Shown here piece after piece: positions 1-7,911 of a stretch of DNA of 21,911 bases (the first letter of the stretch is position 1; the number at the start of each line of letters is the position of its first letter). The position numbers were made by a program, and so were the translations under genes. The stretch lies in assembly GCA_945871455.1 (NCBI GenBank), contig CAMBXJ010000013.1, forward strand, positions 1 to 21,911, in the 5' to 3' direction. Origin of the DNA: Asaia bogorensis. Its GTDB lineage: Bacteria; Pseudomonadota; Alphaproteobacteria; Acetobacterales; Acetobacteraceae. The notes beneath the pieces were generated by a model. It saw only the letters and a program-made list of their open reading frames with translations. It made no database searches and was not told the origin of the DNA.

Positions 1-233
1 ACGACCACCGACGCGCCCAGCCCGATACGGCTGGTCACGGCGGCGGCGTAGGTCAGCACGACGACAGGATCGAAGCAGGTGACGTGGTCCATGGTGTTTT
101 CCGTCACCCACAGATCGCGAAAGCCGAGTGCCTCCGCGCGTTGGGCAACTGTATGGACAACTGCCATGCCGATCGTATCGGGCGAGCGGTGCGGCAGCGA
201 CACGCCAAACGGGATCCGGTCTTTCAGGGCCAT
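1..233 (-). CDS. LLM-class (luciferase-like) flavin monooxygenase, N-terminal part
   Basis: Only the first 77 codons are inside the window; the rest runs off the left edge. Reading from the ATG at 233 leftwards, the protein starts MALKDRIPFGVSLPHRSPD and continues with QRAEALGFRDLWVTEN, then a segment ending in a TSRIGLGASVV-like strand. This is the usual beginning of luciferase-like TIM-barrel monooxygenases and F420-dependent reductases: first beta strand, then the conserved A-E-x-L-G-F-x-x-x-W-V-x-E helix/strand, then the strand typified by T-x-R-I-x-L-G. These enzymes use reduced FMN or F420 to oxidise or reduce small organic substrates; the substrate cannot be told from this part. An AGGA motif lies about 9 bases before the ATG. 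The gene starts only 10 bases after the stop of the VOC gene upstream, so the two are probably cotranscribed. Confidence 0.85.
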   Translation of the reverse strand, partial: MALKDRIPFGVSLPHRSPDTIGMAVVHTVAQRAEALGFRDLWVTENTMDHVTCFDPVVVLTYAAAVTSRIGLGASVV

Positions 234-243
234 GGGATGGATC

Positions 244-600
244 CTATACTTTTTCGATGATTTCCATTTGCGCGCCGTCCGGGGCTTCCACGAACGCGAC
301 ATGGCGGCCGTTGGTGGGCGGCAGTTCCTCCAGGATCTTCACCCCGTTGGCGCGAAGCTGTGCCATGGTGCCGGGATAGTCGTCGGTGACCACGGCCATG
401 TGCTCGATGCCGTAATGCTGTTCGTGGTTCTGGGTGGAGATCAGGGTGGTGATGTTCAGTTGCAGCCCGTGCAGGTCGAGCTGATAGCCGCGGCCGGCCA
501 TTTCACCCTTGATCGTGGCACCGAAGTTGTCGATGTAATACTTGATGGTTTTCTGTGGGTCGGGAGTCTTGAGGTGAACGTGTTGGACGGTCAGTGCCAT
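244..600 (-). CDS. VOC/glyoxalase-fold protein
   Basis: This 118-residue protein has one vicinal-oxygen-chelate domain filling its whole length. The first strand carries the H-x-x-L-K-T-x-D type motif (HVHLKTPDP, residues 7-15), and the second betaalphabetabetabeta unit has IEHMAVVTDD (65-74) and ends in VEAPDGAQMEIIE (104-116), typical of glyoxalase I, bleomycin-resistance proteins and extradiol dioxygenases. H7, H67 and E113 sit where metal ligands are usually found. The family covers isomerases, dioxygenases and binding proteins, and I cannot choose a reaction. The start is the ATG at 600, preceded by AAAGGGAAA as ribosome binding site. It precedes the LLM monooxygenase gene by 10 bases, so both may act on the same compound; that link is inference. 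Confidence 0.85.
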   Translation of the reverse strand: MALTVQHVHLKTPDPQKTIKYYIDNFGATIKGEMAGRGYQLDLHGLQLNITTLISTQNHEQHYGIEHMAVVTDDYPGTMAQLRANGVKILEELPPTNGRHVAFVEAPDGAQMEIIEKV

Positions 601-663
601 GGTCGTTTCCCTTTCTGTGTCTGAGGCGGCAGGTGGGAAGCCTGCGCGCGGTGGTCGGTAAGT

Positions 664-926
664 TCAAGCCCTGGGGGAAGGGCGGGGCTCCCGCCCCGGA
701 CCCCGGCCAGGGCTCTGCCCTGGACCCGCCAAAGGCGCGGCCTTTGGAATGCGATTCTTTGGTTGCCATCAGGATGGGGGCCTACACTGACCTCTCACCG
801 TCCGTGTAGGCCCCCATCCTGATGGCAACAATATTCCGGTTCCAAGGGCCGTCGTCCTTGGTGGGGTCCAGGGGCAAAGCCCCGGTCGGGGTCCGGGGCG
901 GAAGCCCCGCCTTTCCCCAAGGGTTC
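664..926. repeat. Nested palindromic repeat (chain of GC-rich hairpins)
   Basis: The gene-free stretch 601-987 is mostly occupied by a ~260 bp imperfect palindrome. The outer arms (about 664-747 and 842-926) are reverse complements with scattered mismatches. The core is a perfect 26 bp inverted repeat, 762-787 and 804-829, around a 16-base loop. Each arm is itself a row of short hairpins: for example CCAGGGC-TCT-GCCCTGG (707-723) and CCAAAGGC-GCG-GCCTTTGG (729-747) on the left, and GGGGC-AAA-GCCCC (871-883) on the right. From memory, such GC-rich 'CCCCGGACCCC' hairpin chains are dispersed repeats in Acetobacteraceae-like genomes. It could act as a bidirectional terminator or be a REP/MITE-like element. 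No coding sequence is convincing inside it. Confidence 0.85.
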
Positions 927-987
927 TTGCCAACCCCCACGCATATGGCAGTTTGCGCGCAGCGATGACGCAACGGGAGGGCCGAAG

Positions 988-1974
988 ATGCAGATCGGCG
1001 TGGTTGGGCTTGGCCGCATGGGCGCCAATATTTCAAGGCGGCTGATGCGCGCCGGACATTCCACCGTGGTGTGGGACGCAAACGCCGCGGTCGTCGACGG
1101 CCTGGGCCAGGACGGAGCCACCGGCGCCGCCAATCTGGCCGACCTGGTCGCCAAACTGTCCGGCGGACCGAAAACCGTCTGGATCATGCTGCCGCACGGC
1201 AAGATCACCGAGGACACGATCGACGCCCTCTCCGGCATGCTGGGCAAGGGCGACATCATCATCGACGGTGGCAACACCTATTATAAGGACGACGTCCGCC
1301 GCGGTCAGACGCTGGCCGCCAAGGGCATCCGTTATCTGGACGTCGGCACCTCCGGCGGCGTTTGGGGGCTGGAGCGGGGTTACTGCCTGATGATCGGTGG
1401 CGACACCGACGCGGTGACCCATCTGGACCCGATCTTCAAGGCGCTGGCCCCGGGCCTGGGCTCCATCGAGCGCACGTCAGGCCGCGAAGGCCGTGACCCG
1501 CGCGCCGAGTATGGCTACATCCATGCCGGCCCGGTGGGCGCCGGGCATTTCGTGAAGATGATCCATAACGGCATCGAATACGGCATGATGCAGGCAATGG
1601 CGGAAGGCTTCGACATCCTGAAGCACCGCGCGTCCCCCAAGCTGCCGGAAGCCGAACGCTTCGACCTGAATGTGGGCGACATTGCCGAGGTCTGGCGTCG
1701 CGGCAGTGTCGTCACCTCCTGGCTGCTGGACCTCACCGCCTCCGCGCTCGCCACCGATGAGGGGTTGGACGGGTTCTCCGGCCATGTCGATGATTCCGGC
1801 GAAGGACGTTGGACCATCGAAGCGGCGATCGAGGAAGCGGTTCCGGACGATGTCCTGGCCGCGTCGCTGTTCGTGCGATTCCGCTCCCGGCAGGAGCACA
1901 CATTCGCGGAAAAAGTCCTGTCCGCGATGCGATTCGGTTTTGGCGGCCATGTCGAGGCGCCGAAAAAGGGATGA
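988..1974 (+). CDS. gnd: 6-phosphogluconate dehydrogenase, decarboxylating, short NAD-type form
   Basis: The enzyme oxidatively decarboxylates 6-phosphogluconate to ribulose 5-phosphate in the cytoplasm. The N-terminal Rossmann fold has [12 protein letters not shown] (4-15). [10 protein letters not shown] (93-102) and [12 protein letters not shown] (120-131) are the family's substrate-binding segments, and [13 protein letters not shown] (187-199) holds the catalytic lysine K190 and N194. At 328 residues it belongs to the short class (about 300 residues) rather than the ~470-residue classical enzyme. The second beta strand ends in an aspartate (VVWDAN, D30) rather than the Asn-Arg of NADP enzymes, which suggests NAD preference. 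The ATG at 988 has GGGAGG eight bases upstream. Its stop overlaps the start of the gluconokinase gene (ATGA), marking it as the first gene of the operon. Confidence 0.93.
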   Translation: MQIGVVGLGRMGANISRRLMRAGHSTVVWDANAAVVDGLGQDGATGAANLADLVAKLSGGPKTVWIMLPHGKITEDTIDALSGMLGKGDIIIDGGNTYYKDDVRRGQTLAAKGIRYLDVGTSGGVWGLERGYCLMIGGDTDAVTHLDPIFKALAPGLGSIERTSGREGRDPRAEYGYIHAGPVGAGHFVKMIHNGIEYGMMQAMAEGFDILKHRASPKLPEAERFDLNVGDIAEVWRRGSVVTSWLLDLTASALATDEGLDGFSGHVDDSGEGRWTIEAAIEEAVPDDVLAASLFVRFRSRQEHTFAEKVLSAMRFGFGGHVEAPKKG

Positions 1975-2477
1975 GCGTCGTTGTGGTGATGGGGGTCTCC
2001 GGCAGCGGCAAGACCACCATCGCCGCTACCCTGGCGGAGCGGATGGGATGGCGTTTGCTGGAAGGCGACGCATTCCATCCACCTGAAAACGTCGCCCGGA
2101 TGCGCGCCGGCACGCCGCTGACCGACGCGGATCGCTGGCCCTGGCTCCACGCTATCGCGGCCGAAATCGACGCGGTGCGCGCGTCAGGCCAACCCCTGGT
2201 CGTCGCCTGTTCCGCTCTGAAGCGCGCCTATCGGGATATCCTGATCGGTCACCGCCCCGACGTTGTCCTGGTGCACCTGACCGGTTCGGTGGACACGATC
2301 GGTGAGCGACTGAAGGTCAGAACGGACCATTTCATGCCACCCGGTTTGCTGGATAGCCAGTTTGCGACCTTGGAAGAGCCTGGCACCGACGAATCTCCCA
2401 TCGTGGTCGCGGTCACGGCATCCCCCGATATCATCGCCGACCGGATCATCGCCGAATTGCGGAAACGAATGCCATGA
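1971..2477 (+). CDS. gntK: Gluconokinase
   Basis: This is a 168-residue P-loop kinase that phosphorylates D-gluconate to 6-phosphogluconate, feeding the enzyme encoded just upstream. The Walker A motif is GVSGSGKTT (8-16), followed by [20 protein letters not shown], the gluconate-kinase signature after the second strand, and [23 protein letters not shown] is also characteristic of GntK. The open frame extends upstream to 1809, but the ATG at 1971 gives the normal family N-terminus, places the P-loop at residue 8, and overlaps the gnd stop codon (ATGA). Its own TGA overlaps the next start in the same way, so translation along gnd-gntK-SDR is probably coupled. Confidence 0.93.
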   Translation: MSVVVVMGVSGSGKTTIAATLAERMGWRLLEGDAFHPPENVARMRAGTPLTDADRWPWLHAIAAEIDAVRASGQPLVVACSALKRAYRDILIGHRPDVVLVHLTGSVDTIGERLKVRTDHFMPPGLLDSQFATLEEPGTDESPIVVAVTASPDIIADRIIAELRKRMP

Positions 2478-3244
2478 GCCAGCCTTATGCCGTCTATCCA
2501 AGCCTGCGCGACCGCGTCGTGTTCGTCACCGGCGGCGCCAGCGGCATCGGTGCCGAGGAAGTCACCCAGTTTGCCCGCCAGGGCGCCAAGGTTGCATTCG
2601 TCGATATCGCCGACGACGCGGCCAACACCCTGGTGGAAACCTTGCGGGCAGCGGGACATCCAGCGCCGCACTATCGGCATTGCGATATCCGAGACATCGC
2701 CGCCTTGCAGGCCGCCATGGCATCCACGGCCGCGGTCCTAGGCCCGATCACGGTGCTGGTGAACAACGCCGCCAACGACCAGCGGCACGGTTACCAGGAC
2801 GTCACGGTCGAGTATTGGGATGAACGCATGGCCACCAATCTGCGGCACCAGTTCTTCGCCATCCAGGCGGTGGCGCCGATGATGAAAGCGGCGGGCGGCG
2901 GGTCCGTCATCAATTTCGGCTCGATTTCCTGGCACACCAATTCGGGTGGCATGCCGGCCTACACCACCGCCAAGGCCGCGGTCGAGGGCCTGACCAAGGG
3001 CATGGCCCGCGACCTGGGGCCCGATGGGATCCGGGTCAACACCGTCATCCCAGGTTGGATCATGACACAGCGGCAGATCGATCTGTGGCTGACGCCGGAC
3101 GCCGAGGAACAACTGCTCCGGGCCCAATGCCTGAAGGCCAAACTGGTGCCGGAGGATGTCGCGCGGATGGTGCTGTGGCTCGCCGCCGACGACAGCCGCA
3201 TGTGTACCAGCCAGTTATGGGTCGTCGATGGCGGACGGATGTAG
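2474..3244 (+). CDS. Short-chain dehydrogenase, D-xylose/aldose 1-dehydrogenase (XylB) type
   Basis: This is a 256-residue classical SDR. It has the cofactor motif TGGASGIG (19-26), an aspartate at the end of strand 2 (FVDIAD, favouring NAD), NNAAN (97-101), the catalytic serine S150 in INFGSISWH, and Y163-x-x-x-K167 in AYTTAK. From memory, the sequence follows Caulobacter crescentus xylose dehydrogenase closely: the N-terminal YPSL, WDER followed by NLRH, the GGGSVINFGSISWH segment, and QCLK..LVPEDVA near the end. Those enzymes oxidise an aldopyranose to the aldonolactone. Its place directly after gntK and gnd makes glucose, galactose or xylose plausible substrates; glucose to gluconolactone would fit the operon best. 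ATGA overlap with gntK. Confidence 0.88.
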   Translation: MSQPYAVYPSLRDRVVFVTGGASGIGAEEVTQFARQGAKVAFVDIADDAANTLVETLRAAGHPAPHYRHCDIRDIAALQAAMASTAAVLGPITVLVNNAANDQRHGYQDVTVEYWDERMATNLRHQFFAIQAVAPMMKAAGGGSVINFGSISWHTNSGGMPAYTTAKAAVEGLTKGMARDLGPDGIRVNTVIPGWIMTQRQIDLWLTPDAEEQLLRAQCLKAKLVPEDVARMVLWLAADDSRMCTSQLWVVDGGRM

Positions 3245-3257
3245 GGAAGGCCGCAGC

Positions 3258-4187
3258 ATGACAATCCTCGCGCGCCTGCACACCGCCTATGGCAACGACC
3301 TGATCGACGGCATCCGGGCCGCCTTACCCAACGAGACCGTGCATGAATGGCCCGAAACCGGCGATCCACAGGCTGTGGATATCTGCATCGTCTTTCGTAT
3401 GGAGCCGGGTTTCCTGCGCCCGTTCCCCAACCTGAAGCTGATCTCCGCCACCGGCGCGGGGTTCGACCATTTCCTGCTGGACCCGGAACTGCCGAACCAT
3501 GTTCCGCTGGTGCGGGTCGTGGATGACGACTTCGCCGCCCGGATGGCCGATTACGTGCTGTGCTGGGTGCTGTTCCACCACCGCGACGTCGCCCATTTCC
3601 TCGCCGCCCAGCGCGATCATCGATGGGACTACAAGCCGATGCGTTCGGCGCATGAGCTGCGGGTCGGCGTGATGGGGTTGGGCCAGATGGGGACTCTGAC
3701 CTGTCAGCGTATCGCCGAGCTTGGCTACCAGGTGCATGCTTGGTCGCGGACCCTGCACGACCTGCCCGCCGTGACCTGCCATGCCGGCATGGACGGGCTT
3801 GATCGTTTCTTGTCGGGCACGGAAATCCTGGTCAATCTGCTGCCCCTGACGGCTGCGACCCGCGGGATTCTGGGCAAGAGCTGCTTCAATCGGCTGCCCT
3901 TCGGCGCGGTGCTGATCCATTGCGCGCGCGGCGGCCATCTGGTCGAGGCCGATCTGCTGGCGGCCCTGGACAGCGGACAGTTGCGTGCCGCCACGGTGGA
4001 CGCGTTTCCGAAGGAGCCGCTGCCGCCGGATCACCCGCTTTGGGCGCGCCCCAACGTCTACGTGACACCGCATTGTTCCAGCACGGCAAGCCTGGAGACA
4101 ATCGTGTCCACGTTCGCCGAAAATGTCCGCCGCTTCCGGGCAGGCGAGGCGCTGCTGAACCAGGTGGATCACGCCCAGGGATACTGA
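3258..4187 (+). CDS. D-2-hydroxyacid dehydrogenase (glyoxylate/hydroxypyruvate reductase-like)
   Basis: This 309-residue NAD(P)-dependent enzyme of the D-isomer 2-hydroxyacid dehydrogenase family reduces 2-keto acids such as glyoxylate or hydroxypyruvate. The NAD-binding domain begins with VGVMGLGQMG (136-145). WSR at 162-164 at the end of strand 2 suggests NADP use, as in GhrA. The catalytic triad is visible: R224 (HCARGGH), E253 (DAFPKEPL) and H272 (TPHCSS). The open frame runs from 3156, but the ATG at 3258, with GGAAGG upstream, lies 13 bases after the preceding stop and gives the expected N-terminus. Overall it resembles GhrA more than GhrB or serine-pathway enzymes. It is the last gene of the sugar-acid operon and may recycle a keto acid; its actual substrate is not evident. 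Confidence 0.87.
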   Translation: MTILARLHTAYGNDLIDGIRAALPNETVHEWPETGDPQAVDICIVFRMEPGFLRPFPNLKLISATGAGFDHFLLDPELPNHVPLVRVVDDDFAARMADYVLCWVLFHHRDVAHFLAAQRDHRWDYKPMRSAHELRVGVMGLGQMGTLTCQRIAELGYQVHAWSRTLHDLPAVTCHAGMDGLDRFLSGTEILVNLLPLTAATRGILGKSCFNRLPFGAVLIHCARGGHLVEADLLAALDSGQLRAATVDAFPKEPLPPDHPLWARPNVYVTPHCSSTASLETIVSTFAENVRRFRAGEALLNQVDHAQGY

Positions 4188-4376
4188 TCCCAATCGGCCC
4201 TAACCATCGACCGGTCGTGTCCCGTCACCGTCATTGCCAAAGGGGGGAGGGCCGCGAGCATCGGTCAACGGTTGGGGCCGCCGGCGTGCGCCGGGATTCC
4301 GGCCGGCTCTTCCCCGCGCATCCCCCCTGTCGCATCCCCCCTTGCCGAGACTGTTGCGCTGCAACATCCTGACCGG

Positions 4377-6665
4377 ATGCTCGATCTGATCCAAAATGTG
4401 TCCCACTGGGGCGCCTTCACCGCCGAGGTGCAAGACGGCCGCATCCAAGCGGTGCGTCCGTTCGCGAATGACCCCGATCCGTCACCGATCATCCACGGAA
4501 CAGCCGAGGCCGTGCATGGTCGTATGCGGATCGATCGACCCTATGTACGCAAGGGGTGGCTCCACGGCGATCGCGCCGGCGGCACCCTACGTGCCACGGA
4601 ACCCTTCGTGCCGGTCGATTGGGACACGGCAACCCGCCTCGTGGCCGAGGAAATCGCCCGGGTTCGCGATACGCATGGCCCCGCCAGCATCTATGGTGGG
4701 TCGTATGGGTGGTCCTCGGCCGGGCGATTCCACCATGCCAAGACTCAGGTGCAACGTTTTCTCGCCGCGTCCGGCGGATTTACCAGCAGCATCGGCAGTT
4801 ACTCCTATTCCTGTGCTCAGGCATTGCTGCCGCGCATCGTCGGCGACACCGATTGCCTGATCAGCCCGATCGTCGATTGGCGCGCCATCGCGCGCCACGC
4901 CCGCCTGATGCTCTGCTTCGGCGGCATCCCGGTGCGCAACGGCCAGATCATCAACGGCGGCGGGGGAGAGCACGGCATGGGCCCGCTGCTGCGCCAGGCC
5001 GCCGCGTCCGGCGTGCGGATCGTAAACATCTCGCCGATCCGCGAAGACATGCCGGATGATGTGCCGTCCGAGTGGGTGCCGATCATCCCCGGCACCGACA
5101 CCGCCATGATGCTGGCGATGGCGCATGTCCTGATCACGGAAAATCTGATCGACCGCGATTTCCTCGACCGCTGCACCATCGGCTATGACCGTCTGCGCGC
5201 CTATGTGCTGGGGGAAAGTGACGGTGTGCCGAAAACCTCGGCCTGGGCCGCGGCGGAATCCGGTGTGCCGGCCGAAACCATCCTGCGTCTCGCCCGCGAG
5301 GCAGGGGGAACGCCCACCTTCATGGCCGCCTGCTGGGCGTTGCAGCGTGCGGAACGTGGAGAACAACCCTACTGGATGACCATCGCCCTCGCCTCCCTGC
5401 TCGGTACAATCGGCAAGCCCGGGCTTGGCTTTGGCTTCGGCCACGGCAGCAGCGGCGGCATGGGCACTCCGCGCACCCGAGTACCCTCGGTCGGGCTGCC
5501 GGCACTGCCGAACCGTGCCAACAGCTTCATCCCGGTGTCCCGCGTGACGGATCTGCTGGAGAAGCCGAACCAGGAATACGACTACAATGGCAGGCGTCTG
5601 ACCTACGCGGATATCCGCCTGATCCATTGGGCGGGCGGCAATCCGTTTCACCACCACCAGGACCTGAACCGCTTCCGGCGCGCCTGGTCTCGTGTCGAAA
5701 CGATCGTCGTGCACGAACCCTGGTGGACCCCCGCCGCGCGCCACGCCGACATCGTGTTGCCCGCGACGACGACGTTGGAGCGTAACGACATCGCCTCCAG
5801 CGCGCGAGACCGCTACGTGATGGCAATGAAGCGGGTGGTGGCGCCGCAAGGCCAGGCGCGCGACGACTTCGCCATTCTGTCCGACGTCGCCGATGCCCTG
5901 GGGGTGCGGGACCGCTATACGGAACAGCGCGATACCGCCGCCTGGCTGCGTCACATGTATGGCCGCTGGACCCGCCAGTGCGACGACATGGGCATCGCCG
6001 TGCCCGACTTCGACCGCTTCTGGGCCGAGGGCCATGTCGAGGTCCCGCTGACCGAGGCGGATTTCGTCCCCTATGCCGAGTTCCTGGCCGACCCGGCGGG
6101 CAAGCCGCTCAACACCGCGTCGGGGCGGATTGAGCTGGCATCCCCCACGATCGATAGCTTCCAATACGATGACTGCCCCGGTCATCCGACATGGTTCCGG
6201 CCGAACGAGTATCTGCGCTCACCGCTCGCCGCCCGGTATCCGTTCCATCTGCTGTCCGCCCAACCGGCAACGCGTCTGCACGGACAGATGGATCATGTCG
6301 GTGTCAGCAAGGCCAGCAAGATCAAGGGGCGGGAGCCGCTGATCCTGCACCAGGACGATGCGGCCGCGTTGGGCGTCAAGGCGGGCGATATCGTGCGGGT
6401 GTTCAACGATCGTGGGTCTTGCCTGGCCGGCGTGCAATTGGCCGGGGACCGGTTGCGCGGCATCGCGGTGCTGCCGACCGGGGCCTGGTTCGATCCGTTG
6501 GACGAAATGTGCGTGCATGGCAATCCGAATGTCCTGACCCTGGACATCGGGACGTCGCGCCTGGGGCAGGGACCGGTTGCTCAAAGCTGCCTGGTTGGCA
6601 TCGAGCGGTTCGATGGCCCATTGCCGCCAGTGACCGCGCACGAGCCGCCGCCGATCGACGAATAG
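4377..6665 (+). CDS. Molybdopterin oxidoreductase, biotin/TMAO/DMSO-sulfoxide reductase (BisC/TorA) type
   Basis: This is a bis-MGD molybdoenzyme of the DMSO reductase family with 762 residues from the chosen ATG. The N-terminus has SHWGAFTAEVQDG, with no cysteine motif for a [4Fe-4S] cluster, as in BisC, TorA and DorA. IYGGSYGWSSAGRFHHAKTQ and then IGSYSYSCAQ match the region supplying the molybdenum serine ligand, probably S143 here. HEPWWTPAARHADIVLPATT and LLSAQPATRLHGQMDH are MGD-binding segments, and the C-terminal domain has VFNDRGSCLAGVQ. There is no Tat signal, so the protein is probably cytoplasmic like BisC, reducing S- or N-oxides such as biotin or methionine sulfoxide. The frame is open from a TTG at 4272, but that extension is low-complexity and lacks a ribosome site. 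The 189 bases after the upstream gene suggest a separate promoter. Confidence 0.85.
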   Translation: MLDLIQNVSHWGAFTAEVQDGRIQAVRPFANDPDPSPIIHGTAEAVHGRMRIDRPYVRKGWLHGDRAGGTLRATEPFVPVDWDTATRLVAEEIARVRDTHGPASIYGGSYGWSSAGRFHHAKTQVQRFLAASGGFTSSIGSYSYSCAQALLPRIVGDTDCLISPIVDWRAIARHARLMLCFGGIPVRNGQIINGGGGEHGMGPLLRQAAASGVRIVNISPIREDMPDDVPSEWVPIIPGTDTAMMLAMAHVLITENLIDRDFLDRCTIGYDRLRAYVLGESDGVPKTSAWAAAESGVPAETILRLAREAGGTPTFMAACWALQRAERGEQPYWMTIALASLLGTIGKPGLGFGFGHGSSGGMGTPRTRVPSVGLPALPNRANSFIPVSRVTDLLEKPNQEYDYNGRRLTYADIRLIHWAGGNPFHHHQDLNRFRRAWSRVETIVVHEPWWTPAARHADIVLPATTTLERNDIASSARDRYVMAMKRVVAPQGQARDDFAILSDVADALGVRDRYTEQRDTAAWLRHMYGRWTRQCDDMGIAVPDFDRFWAEGHVEVPLTEADFVPYAEFLADPAGKPLNTASGRIELASPTIDSFQYDDCPGHPTWFRPNEYLRSPLAARYPFHLLSAQPATRLHGQMDHVGVSKASKIKGREPLILHQDDAAALGVKAGDIVRVFNDRGSCLAGVQLAGDRLRGIAVLPTGAWFDPLDEMCVHGNPNVLTLDIGTSRLGQGPVAQSCLVGIERFDGPLPPVTAHEPPPIDE

Positions 6666-6691
6666 GGGCCGAGGGTGCTCGCCGGTGTGGC

Positions 6692-7552
6692 TTATCCCAC
6701 CCGCACCGGAGCCGGCCGCCGGCCGGACATCGCCGCGGCCATACAGGCAACGGTGATGACACCCGCGCCGATGAAACCGACCAGATCGGGGGACTCGCCG
6801 AAAAACACCAGTCCCAATCCGGCGGCCATGATCAGCCGCGTGTAGTCGAACGGTGCCAGCACCGAGAGTTCCGCCGCCCGGATCGCCATCAGCCCGATAT
6901 ACAGGCCCGACGTACCGAGTACGGAGATCGCGAGCAGCCAGGGCCAGGTTTCCCATGGTGGCAAGGGTGTAAAGAGGCCAGGAACGCAGGCCACCATCGA
7001 CAGCGCCGTCAACCAGGCCATGATGGTCAGGGTGGAATCGCGGCGTTCCAGCACCTTGGTCGCCACCATGGCGCCAGCGTTCATCGCCGCGCCGGCCAGC
7101 GCGATCAGATAATCGGGGCGCCATTCGGCGAATGCGGGTTTGACGACGATCAGGCCTCCGATCACGCCAGCGACGATGCCAAACCAGCGGCCGAGGCCAA
7201 CATATTCCTTCAGGATTACAGCCGCGAGAATGCTGAGGAAAACCGCCCGCGTGTAGGTCACCGCGGTTGCATCGGCCAAGGGCAGTGCGGCGAAGCCGTA
7301 GAAAAGACCCCACAGCGAGACCATGGTCAGCCCGGCCCGGACGAATTGCAGCCACAACGTGCCAGTGCGGAAGACCGCAAGGCCGGTATTGCGTGCCAGG
7401 ATCAGCACCAGGACCACGCCCCCGAGATTGCGCATCAGGATGAATTGCAGCGGCGTCGCGGCGTGCCCGATCTGATGGATTGCGACGGTTTCGCCGGTCA
7501 GCAAAGCGTAAGAGATCAGGATAAGGATGATGCCGCGGTAGCGAGCGTTCAT
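6692..7552 (-). CDS. DMT-superfamily (EamA) transporter
   Basis: This is a 286-residue membrane protein with about ten hydrophobic segments arranged as two EamA repeats (roughly 6-140 and 150-272). The first half ends in EYVGLGRWFGIVAGVIGGLIVV, and the second has the matching LAPFDYTRLIMAAGLGLVFFGE...LVGFIGAGVI. Residues such as P34 in the second helix and the Y-T-R-A pattern after helix 4 are typical of drug/metabolite exporters of the RhaT/YedA/RarD type. The substrate is not predictable. The gene converges on the molybdoenzyme gene with only 26 bases between stops, so the two are independent units. The ATG at 7552 has only a weak ribosome site. Confidence 0.9.
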   Translation of the reverse strand: MNARYRGIILILISYALLTGETVAIHQIGHAATPLQFILMRNLGGVVLVLILARNTGLAVFRTGTLWLQFVRAGLTMVSLWGLFYGFAALPLADATAVTYTRAVFLSILAAVILKEYVGLGRWFGIVAGVIGGLIVVKPAFAEWRPDYLIALAGAAMNAGAMVATKVLERRDSTLTIMAWLTALSMVACVPGLFTPLPPWETWPWLLAISVLGTSGLYIGLMAIRAAELSVLAPFDYTRLIMAAGLGLVFFGESPDLVGFIGAGVITVACMAAAMSGRRPAPVRVG

Positions 7553-7799
7553 CGCGAACGACCCGAGGCAGCGGTTGTTCCGCGGGACCGGCGGGGCGGC
7601 GCGCGGTTCGGTGCCGCGATGCTATTGTAACTGGGGCGTTGCGAACGGGGCAGAATGCTGTCCGTGCCAGGTGGGACCTGCCCGTTTGTATCCACCAACG
7701 TCGCCTGCGAATCGATCAACCGTGAGGTCCTCTGGGGCAACAAAGTTCACCCAGCAGAATGGCGCATGGCGGACTGATTGAGTAGAGGCCGCGATGGAG

Positions 7800-7907
7800 T
7801 ACTGTCGCGACGGTAGTGCGTGGGGTTACTGTCGCGACGGTAGTGCGCGGAATTATTGTCGCGGCAGAGGCGCGCGGGATTATTGTCGCGGCAGAGGCGC
7901 GCGGGCC
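7800..7907. repeat. Four-copy 27 bp tandem repeat (minisatellite)
   Basis: Four head-to-tail 27-base units start at 7800, 7827, 7854 and 7881. Units 1-2 share TACTGTCGCGACGGTAGTGC and units 3-4 share TATTGTCGCGGCAGAGGCGC, so the array looks like a duplicated pair that diverged or two successive duplications. Units 1-2 contain the palindrome GTCGCGAC. The array ends 4 bases from the stop codon of the DUF6065-like gene on the minus strand, so in that transcript it would form the start of the 3' untranslated region. The remaining gene-free DNA, 7553-7799, shows no gene or strong promoter that I can support. Confidence 0.9.
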
Positions 7908-7911
7908 TCGA

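Noticed and set aside
4272..4376. TTG-initiated 35-residue N-terminal extension of the molybdoenzyme
   Set aside because: It is Pro/Ala-rich, lacks a Tat or other signal motif and has no ribosome site; the family N-terminus begins just after the ATG at 4377.
4587..6185. 532-codon open frame on the minus strand opposite the molybdoenzyme gene
   Set aside because: It is the antisense shadow of a GC-rich coding sequence; the plus strand shows clear family motifs throughout, and the antisense protein has none.
7800..7907. Possible CRISPR array
   Set aside because: The units are directly adjacent with no unique spacers, and no cas gene is present.
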